From an uncultured Oscillospiraceae bacterium (GTDB taxonomy: Bacteria > Bacillota > Clostridia > Oscillospirales > Acutalibacteraceae), in NCBI GenBank assembly GCA_900554535.1, contig USIA01000113.1, positions 1 through 6,332 of the forward strand: DNA of 6,332 nt, in the 5' to 3' direction. The first letter of the stretch is position 1. Every line of letters starts with the position of its first letter. This document shows positions 1-4,471 of the stretch, one piece after another. The notes under the pieces were generated by a model that was given only the letters and a program-made list of their open reading frames with translations, had not been told where the DNA came from and did no database searches. The translations under genes and the position numbers were made by a program.

Positions 1-371
1 CGCGCCGCCGCCGCGACCGCAAGAATATCGACCGCGGCGCCGCGCATATTCAGTCCACGTTTAACAATACCATTGTGACCATTACGGACACGCAGGGCAA
101 CGCCGTGTCGTGGGCCAGCTCCGGTGAGCTGGGTTTCCGCGGCAGCAGAAAGTCCACGCCCTTTGCTGCCCAGACAGCTGCCGAGACCGCTGCGAAAATC
201 GCAATGGAGCACGGCATGAAGACCGTCGATGTCTATGTCAAGGGCCCGGGAGCCGGCCGCGAAGCCGCCATTCGTGCGCTGCAGAACGCCGGCCTGGAGG
301 TCACCATGATCAAAGACGTGACCCCTGTGCCCCACAATGGATGCCGTCCTCCGAAAAGAAGACGTGTATAA
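1..371 (+). CDS. rpsK: 30S ribosomal protein S11 (5' truncated by window edge)
   Basis: S11 is a small-subunit protein of the 30S platform that contacts 16S rRNA near the E site and mRNA exit. Reading in the frame of position 3, 122 codons are visible before TAA at 369-371. Since S11 is usually about 130 residues, only about the first ten are missing. Family hallmarks are present: H-I-Q-S-T-F-N-N-T-I-V-T near the N-terminus, K-S-T-P-F-A-A-Q in the middle, V-K-G-P-G-A-G-R-E-A-A-I-R-A-L, and the invariant basic end H-N-G-C-R-P-P-K-R-R-R-V. The GTG at 75 is an internal Val codon (T-I-V-T), not a start. The gene lies 30 nt upstream of rpsD, as expected in the alpha operon, and rpsM would be expected just to the left of the window. 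Identification is secure. Confidence 0.98.
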   Translation, partial: RRRRDRKNIDRGAAHIQSTFNNTIVTITDTQGNAVSWASSGELGFRGSRKSTPFAAQTAAETAAKIAMEHGMKTVDVYVKGPGAGREAAIRALQNAGLEVTMIKDVTPVPHNGCRPPKRRRV

Positions 372-401
372 CCGGAATGCGCAAAGGAGGAAATACGACG
401 A

Positions 402-995
402 ATGGCTAGAAATATGCAGCCGATCCTGAAGCGGTGCAAGACCCTGGGGATCAGCCCCACCGTGATGGGGATCAATAAAAGCTCGATCCGCAACCCGAAG
501 CAGGGCCGCCGCAAGCAGAGTGAATACGCCACTCAGCTCAACGAGAAGCAGAAGGCAAAGTTCATCTACGGCGTCCAGGAGCGGCAGTTCCGTCATTATT
601 ATGAACTGGCGACAAAGGCAGAAGGCGTGACCGGTGAAAACCTGCTGCGCATCCTGGAGCGCCGCCTGGACAATGTGGTCTACCGCCTGGGCTTCGCCAC
701 CACCCGCCGCGAGGCGCGCCAGATGGTGACCCATGGTCACATCGCCGTCAACGGCAAGCGCGTGGATATCTGCTCCGCGCAGGTCAAGGTGGGTGACGTC
801 ATCTCCATCATGGAGAAGAGCCGCTCTTCTGAGCATGTCAAGAGCATTCTTGAGAAGAATGCGAACCTCGCCGTGCCGAAGTGGCTGGAACTCAACCGCG
901 ACTCCTTCGAGGGCAAGGTCATCGCCCTGCCCGAACGTTCGGACATTGACTTCGACATCAATGAAACGCTTATCGTTGAGTTGTACTCCAAATAA
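402..995 (+). CDS. rpsD: 30S ribosomal protein S4, zinc-free (C-minus) clostridial form
   Basis: S4 is a primary 16S rRNA binding protein that nucleates 30S body assembly and helps form the mRNA entry channel. The 197-residue product starts at ATG 402, behind AAGGAGG at 384-390. The N-terminal domain (about 1-85) carries Q-L-N-E-K-Q-K-A-K-F-I-Y-G-V and R-Q-F-R-H-Y-Y. The S4 RNA-binding domain follows at about 87-150 (R-R-L-D-N-V-V-Y-R-L-G-F-A ... G-H-I-A-V-N-G-K-R-V). The N-terminus has only one cysteine (C12), so the four-cysteine zinc site of C+ S4 proteins is absent, and the usual P-P-G-Q-H-G stretch is missing. This short N-terminus fits my recollection of Ruminococcaceae S4 proteins. Its place between rpsK and rpoA is the E. 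coli/Clostridia order. In E. coli S4 represses the operon through an mRNA pseudoknot upstream of rpsM, a region not in this window. Confidence 0.98.
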   Translation: MARNMQPILKRCKTLGISPTVMGINKSSIRNPKQGRRKQSEYATQLNEKQKAKFIYGVQERQFRHYYELATKAEGVTGENLLRILERRLDNVVYRLGFATTRREARQMVTHGHIAVNGKRVDICSAQVKVGDVISIMEKSRSSEHVKSILEKNANLAVPKWLELNRDSFEGKVIALPERSDIDFDINETLIVELYSK

Positions 996-1063
996 TGCCC
1001 ATCCAAAGGCACGACACATCATGGCAGAAATATTTTCCGCTGTATGTCTAAGGAGGTTGCTTA

Positions 1064-2020
1064 ATGATCGAGAAAGTTGAAAAGCCCAAAATTGAAATCG
1101 CAGACGTATCGAGCGACGGCAATTACGGCAAGTTTGTCGTCTCTCCGCTCGAGCGCGGCTTTGGCACTACCCTGGGCAACAGCCTGCGGCGCGTGCTGCT
1201 CTCTTCCCTGGAGGGCGTGGCCCCCAATGCCATCAAGATCGACGGCGTTGTGCATGAGTTTTCCACGATTCCTGGCGTCAAGGAGGATGTGACGGAAATC
1301 GTCCTGAACATCAAAAACCTGATTGCCAAGCTCCACTGCGACGGCCCCAAGACGGTCGAGATCAGTGCGGAAGGCCCCTGCGAAGTCACGGCCGACTCCA
1401 TCAAGTGCGACAGCGAGGTTGAGATTCTCAACCCGGAACTGCACATTGCCACGCTGGGCGAGAACGCCAAGCTGTATATGGAGATCACCCTGGACAAAGG
1501 CCGCGGCTATGTCCCCGCTGAACGCAATAAGCAGAACATGCCCGCAAATGTCATTGGCGATATCCCGGTGGATTCCATTTATACGCCGGTTTACCGCGTG
1601 AACTTCAGCGTGGAAAACGCCCGCGTCGCGCAGCGTATTGATTACGATAAGCTGACTCTTGAGGTTTGGACCAACGGCGTCATCTCCGCGCAGGAGGCGG
1701 TCTCGCTGGCTGCCAAATTCCTCACCGAGCACCTGAATCTCTTTGTGGATTTGTCCGACAAGGGCAGCAACACGGAGATCATGGTGGAGAAGGACGACCG
1801 CGATAAGGAAAAGGTCCTCGAAATGACCATCGAGGAACTCGATCTGTCTGTCCGTTCTTTCAACTGCCTCAAGCGCGCGGGCATCAACACGGTCGGTGAC
1901 CTTGTTAGTAAGTCGGAAGAGGACATGATGAAGGTGCGCAACCTTGGACGGAAATCCCTGGAAGAGGTCATCTGGAAGATGGAATCACTGGGATACAGTT
2001 TGCGCAAAGATGATGAATAA
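1064..2020 (+). CDS. rpoA: DNA-directed RNA polymerase subunit alpha
   Basis: The alpha subunit dimerises to scaffold beta and beta' and contacts UP elements and activators through its C-terminal domain. The 318-residue product has normal length (E. coli 329). It starts at ATG 1064, behind AAGGAGG at 1050-1056. The N-terminal assembly domain (about 1-230) contains the signature P-L-E-R-G-F-G-T-T-L-G-N-S-L-R-R at 28-43, G-R-G-Y-V-P-A-E at 147-153 and I-G-D-I-P-V-D-S at 164-171. A charged linker (about 240-252) leads to the C-terminal domain (about 255-312), with V-R-S-F-N-C-L-K (R264, aligning with the DNA-contacting R265 of E. coli), a helix-hairpin-helix segment, and N-L-G-R-K-S-L-E-E at 293-301. 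It lies 68 nt after rpsD and 52 nt before rplQ. Nothing in it is abnormal. Confidence 0.99.
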   Translation: MIEKVEKPKIEIADVSSDGNYGKFVVSPLERGFGTTLGNSLRRVLLSSLEGVAPNAIKIDGVVHEFSTIPGVKEDVTEIVLNIKNLIAKLHCDGPKTVEISAEGPCEVTADSIKCDSEVEILNPELHIATLGENAKLYMEITLDKGRGYVPAERNKQNMPANVIGDIPVDSIYTPVYRVNFSVENARVAQRIDYDKLTLEVWTNGVISAQEAVSLAAKFLTEHLNLFVDLSDKGSNTEIMVEKDDRDKEKVLEMTIEELDLSVRSFNCLKRAGINTVGDLVSKSEEDMMKVRNLGRKSLEEVIWKMESLGYSLRKDDE

Positions 2021-2024
2021 ATCC

Positions 2025-2048
2025 CCCGTCCCGCCCTTTGCGGCCGGG
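2025..2048 (+). other. small GC hairpin in the rpoA-rplQ spacer
   Basis: CCCG (2025-2028) can pair with CGGG (2045-2048), and CCGC (2031-2034) with GCGG (2040-2043). This gives an interrupted 8-bp hairpin with a 5-nt loop. Only three T follow, and the rplQ Shine-Dalgarno AAAGGAG (2057-2063) lies just downstream, so it is not an intrinsic terminator. It could mark an RNA processing or stability site inside the operon mRNA, or be incidental in GC-rich DNA. Confidence 0.3.
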
Positions 2049-2072
2049 TTTGAAACAAAGGAGTGACATTCG

Positions 2073-2543
2073 ATGCCAGGAACCAGAAAGCTCGGCAGAG
2101 CGACTGACAGCCGCATGGCGATGCTGCGCGCAATGGTAACGTTCCTCTTGGAGAATGGCAAAATCGAGACGACCGTCGCTCGCGCCAAGGAGGTCCGCTC
2201 CATGGCCGAAAAGATGATCACGATCGCCAAAGAGGATACCCTGCACAACCGCCGCCTTGTGCTGGCCTTCATCACCAAAGAGGCCGTCACGCACAAGCTC
2301 TTTACGGAGATTGCCCCGCAGTATAAGGACCGCAACGGCGGCTATACCCGCATCACGAAAATCGGGCCCCGCCGCGGCGATGCCGCTGAGATGGCGATCA
2401 TTGAGTTGATCCCTGTCGAGCAGCCCGCAGCTGCGACTGCGCCGGCGGCTTCCGCTGCCCCGAAGGCTGATGAGCCGAAAGCCAGTGAAAAGCCTGCGGA
2501 CGAAGCAGAAAAAACCGAAAAAACAGAATCCGAAAAGGAATAA
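2073..2543 (+). CDS. rplQ: 50S ribosomal protein L17 with low-complexity C-terminal tail
   Basis: L17 is a large-subunit protein near the peptide exit tunnel. The 156-residue product starts at ATG 2073, behind AAAGGAG at 2057-2063. The core spans residues 1-116: R-K-L-G-R at 5-9, R-M-A-M-L-R-A-M-V at 14-22, the T-T-V-A-R-A-K-E helix at 33-40, G-G-Y-T-R-I at 89-94, and the closing R-R-G-D-A-A-E-M-A-I-I-E-L at 100-112. Residues 117-156 form a disordered-looking Ala/Pro/Glu/Lys/Thr tail, changing from A/P-rich (118-130) to E/K-rich (131-156). This makes the protein about 40 residues longer than a minimal L17. The tail is coded partly by two runs of six A (2509-2514 and 2518-2523). It is the last gene of the alpha operon here; the terminator lies 18 nt after the stop. 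Confidence 0.98.
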   Translation: MPGTRKLGRATDSRMAMLRAMVTFLLENGKIETTVARAKEVRSMAEKMITIAKEDTLHNRRLVLAFITKEAVTHKLFTEIAPQYKDRNGGYTRITKIGPRRGDAAEMAIIELIPVEQPAAATAPAASAAPKADEPKASEKPADEAEKTEKTESEKE

Positions 2544-2561
2544 TTTTCCTGTAAATACCAG

Positions 2562-2597
2562 GCAGGCCGTGTGGATTTGCACACGGCCTGCTTTTTT
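2562..2597 (+). terminator. intrinsic terminator of the alpha operon
   Basis: A perfect 12-bp stem pairs 2562-2573 (GCAGGCCGTGTG) with 2580-2591 (CACACGGCCTGC) around a 6-nt loop (GATTTG). It is followed at once by six T (2592-2597). This is a near-ideal Rho-independent terminator, 18 nt past the rplQ stop. On the opposite strand the stem is followed by CTGGTATTT rather than a T run, so it is probably a poor terminator for the converging regulator gene. Confidence 0.96.
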
Positions 2598-2646
2598 ATG
2601 GATGAGCACAGTAATGCTACCACAGCCAGAATGGCGGCACCTCTAT

Positions 2647-3087
2647 TTATGCCTTATGCGCATGTTCATATGCCTGCCTGATTTCCTTCGGCATATCCGC
2701 TGGCTTTATATGCTTGAGCCGGTCCTCGTTTCCGTCCTTAATGGCCTCGTCATAATACCAGCATTTGAATTTCAGCATATCCAGCACCCGGTTCATTCTC
2801 TCAATTTCCATTTCCACGGCTGCTTTCTGTTTCCGAAACAGTTCCCGCCGCTGGGGATACGTTTCACTTCCCTGCGCACACCATTTCATAAATTGCTTGA
2901 TGTCCTTGATTTCCATGCCGGATTTTTTCAGACATTCGATGACCCGTATGGCCTCAATCTCATTTTCGCCAAACTTACGAATGCCAGAAGATCGCTGGAT
3001 GTCGGGGAATAGTCCTTCCTTATCATAATATCGCAGCGTGGAAATGGGCAATCCGGACATTTTGGATACTTGACCGATTGTATACAT
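2647..3087 (-). CDS. MerR-family transcriptional regulator, AdhR/NmlR-like (Cys52)
   Basis: This 146-residue protein has the MerR layout. The N-terminal winged helix-turn-helix starts M-Y-T-I-G-Q-V-S-K-M-S-G-L and continues S-T-L-R-Y-Y-D-K-E-G-L-F-P (16-28). The wing and second helix pair follow (I-R-K-F-G-E-N-E-I ... I-K-D-I-K-Q-F), then a dimerisation coiled coil at about 77-112 and a short C-terminus. It has cysteines at 52, 70 and 109. C52, in V-I-E-C-L-K-K-S-G, matches the single conserved cysteine that I recall as the thiol sensor of B. subtilis AdhR (aldehydes, methylglyoxal). There is no metal-binding cysteine loop like that of MerR/CueR. The start at 3087 is supported by GGAGGG (complement of 3093-3098). 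The gene is divergent from the hydrolase, whose promoter carries a MerR-type operator. It probably activates that promoter by DNA distortion and may repress itself. Family call is firm; the ligand is an inference. Confidence 0.93.
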   Translation of the reverse strand: MYTIGQVSKMSGLPISTLRYYDKEGLFPDIQRSSGIRKFGENEIEAIRVIECLKKSGMEIKDIKQFMKWCAQGSETYPQRRELFRKQKAAVEMEIERMNRVLDMLKFKCWYYDEAIKDGNEDRLKHIKPADMPKEIRQAYEHAHKA

Positions 3088-3127
3088 GTTTGCCCTCCAA
3101 TGTTTTTAAAAAGTTTTGAATTCAGTA

Positions 3128-3158
3128 TTGACCTAAAGTTAGATTTAGGTTCTATAAT
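3128..3158 (+). promoter_or_regulatory. MerR-type promoter with 19-bp spacer and palindromic operator
   Basis: The -35 box TTGACC (3128-3133) and the consensus -10 box TATAAT (3153-3158) are separated by 19 bp, two more than optimal. The perfect inverted repeat ACCTAAA-N6-TTTAGGT (3131-3150) begins within the -35 box and fills most of the spacer. Long spacers with a centred dyad are the hallmark of promoters that MerR proteins activate by untwisting the DNA. Transcription would start near 3165 and run into the hydrolase gene. The operator lies 44-63 bp upstream of the regulator start, so binding could also autoregulate it. I could not identify a convincing promoter for the regulator on the minus strand. 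Confidence 0.9.
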
Positions 3159-3220
3159 GATCTTATCAGAGAAAGGACACTCTGTCAAATGACTTTTTGA
3201 AGGGTCGAAAGGGCCCCAAT

Positions 3221-3289
3221 ATGCTGTTATTCGTATCAATGAAAGCCTATGATAGAAAGGCGAATCGATCAAATAAAGGAGGATTCTGA
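3221..3289 (+). CDS. possible 22-codon leader ORF upstream of the hydrolase
   Basis: ATG 3221 opens a frame of 22 codons (M-L-L-F-V-S-M-K-A-Y-D-R-K-A and so on) that stops at TGA 3287-3289, two nt before the hydrolase ATG. A weak Shine-Dalgarno-like AAAGGG lies at 3208-3213. Its last codons run through the hydrolase ribosome binding site (AAAGGAGG, 3275-3282), so translating it would affect hydrolase initiation by coupling or occlusion. No homology is recognised, and an open frame this short is easily produced by chance. It is listed because it lies in an unusually long leader. Confidence 0.2.
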   Translation: MLLFVSMKAYDRKANRSNKGGF

Positions 3290-3291
3290 AA

Positions 3292-4281
3292 ATGGAAGAA
3301 AAATTGAATCTGGTTCAAGAATGGGACAAGACATTTCCAAAAAGTGAAAAGGTCAATCACCGCAAAGTTACGTTTCATAACCGCTACGGGATAACCCTGG
3401 CTGCTGATTTGTATGCACCTAAAAACGCAGAAGGCAAGCTTGCGGCCATTGCGGTTTGCGGGCCATTTGGCGCGGTCAAAGAGCAGGCTTCCGGCCTGTA
3501 TGCACAGACGATGGCGGAAAGAGGGTTCCTGACAATCGCTTTTGACCCTTCCTATACAGGAGAGAGCGGTGGAAGTCCCAGATATGTGGCCTCCCCGGAC
3601 ATCAACACAGAGGATTTCCAGGCGGCCGTGGATTTTCTGTCTGTACAGGACAATGTTGACCCGGACAAGATCGGAATCATCGGCATCTGCGGTTGGGGCG
3701 GAATGGCCCTGAACGCGGCGGCGATCGACACAAGAATTAAGGCAACGGTTTCGTCGACCATGTACGACATGACCCGTGTCAATGCAAACGGCTATTTTGA
3801 TGCGGAAGACAGCGAGGAAGCCCGCCATGCCAAGAAAGTTTCGCTCAACGCCCAGCGTATCGAAGATTACAAAAATGGAAGCTACGCCCTGGCCGGCGGT
3901 GTGGTAGACCCGGTGCCAGAAGATGCCCCCTTCTTCGTAAAAGACTACTACGACTACTACAAGACTGCGCGCGGGTATCATCCGCGTTCGTTAAACTCCA
4001 ACGGCGGCTGGAACGTAACCGGCTGCATGTCCTTCATGAATCAGCCGATTCTGAAGTATTCCAACGAGATCCGCAGCGCGGTGCTCATCATCCACGGGGA
4101 AAAGGCCCACTCCTGCTATTTCAGCCGGGATGCTTTTGTCAATATGATGAACGGAAATCCCTGCCCCGACAACAAGGAGTTGTTGATTATTCCCGATGCG
4201 GTGCACACCGACCTTTATGATCAAGTGGATATCATCCCCTTTGACAAAGTCACGGCGTTTTTCAGAAAATACCTGGGGTAA
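3292..4281 (+). CDS. alpha/beta hydrolase with Cys nucleophile (dienelactone hydrolase / YcjY-like)
   Basis: This 329-residue cytoplasmic protein has no signal peptide or membrane segment. The start ATG 3292 follows an excellent AAAGGAGG (3275-3282). An N-terminal strand region (V-T-F-H-N-R-Y-G-I-T-L-A-A-D-L-Y-A-P, 26-43) leads to an oxyanion-side strand (A-V-C-G-P-F-G, 54-60) and F-D-P-S-Y-T-G-E-S-G-G (84-94). The nucleophile elbow I-G-I-C-G-W-G-G (130-137) has Cys133 where most alpha/beta hydrolases have Ser. A lid-like insertion (about 160-250) follows, then I-I-H-G-E-K-A-H (266-273; E270 is a candidate acid) and D-A-V-H-T-D-L-Y (302-309), with H305 the likely catalytic His. Dienelactone hydrolase also uses Cys, but the substrate here cannot be read from sequence. 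The gene is under the divergent MerR-type promoter, which suggests induction by a reactive electrophile. The DNA looks less GC-rich than the ribosomal genes to its left, compatible with acquisition. Confidence 0.92.
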   Translation: MEEKLNLVQEWDKTFPKSEKVNHRKVTFHNRYGITLAADLYAPKNAEGKLAAIAVCGPFGAVKEQASGLYAQTMAERGFLTIAFDPSYTGESGGSPRYVASPDINTEDFQAAVDFLSVQDNVDPDKIGIIGICGWGGMALNAAAIDTRIKATVSSTMYDMTRVNANGYFDAEDSEEARHAKKVSLNAQRIEDYKNGSYALAGGVVDPVPEDAPFFVKDYYDYYKTARGYHPRSLNSNGGWNVTGCMSFMNQPILKYSNEIRSAVLIIHGEKAHSCYFSRDAFVNMMNGNPCPDNKELLIIPDAVHTDLYDQVDIIPFDKVTAFFRKYLG

Positions 4282-4336
4282 TCTGGTCCAAAGGAACCCT
4301 GTCATGAGAAATCAATAGCTGCCGTATAAAGAAAAG

Positions 4337-4386
4337 AAAATACGCCTTGATTCGGCTTTTTGCTGGCCGTTTCAAGGCGTATTTTT
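4337..4386. terminator. bidirectional terminator between convergent genes
   Basis: A perfect 14-bp stem pairs 4337-4350 (AAAATACGCCTTGA) with 4372-4385 (TCAAGGCGTATTTT). The apical region can add CGGC (4353-4356) with GCCG (4366-4369). On the + strand the stem ends in five T (4382-4386); on the - strand it ends in the complement of an A-rich tract (4331-4340). It lies 55 nt after the hydrolase stop and 85 nt beyond the stop of the converging membrane-protein gene, so it can serve both. Confidence 0.9.
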
Positions 4387-4471
4387 GTGTATCGTTAAAA
4401 CTCAGAATTCTTTATGGGCTGTTTCTTCTGCTCTTGCCGACGGACAGGCGCAGATTTTGCTGTAGCTTGGA

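Noticed and set aside
75..371. GTG at 75 as the start of a 98-residue protein
   Set aside because: The S11 homology continues upstream in the same frame to the window edge (H-I-Q-S-T-F-N-N), so this GTG is an internal Val codon.
1061..1732. Long minus-strand open frame antisense to rpoA
   Set aside because: It lies entirely opposite a universally conserved gene in GC-rich DNA, has no recognisable protein features, and is explained as a codon-bias shadow.
2025..2048. Hairpin between rpoA and rplQ as a terminator
   Set aside because: The stem is interrupted, only three T follow, and the rplQ ribosome binding site comes immediately after.
3247..3981. 244-codon minus-strand open frame antisense to the hydrolase gene
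   Set aside because: The opposite frame has clear hydrolase motifs and a strong ribosome binding site; this one has neither and overlaps the functional leader.
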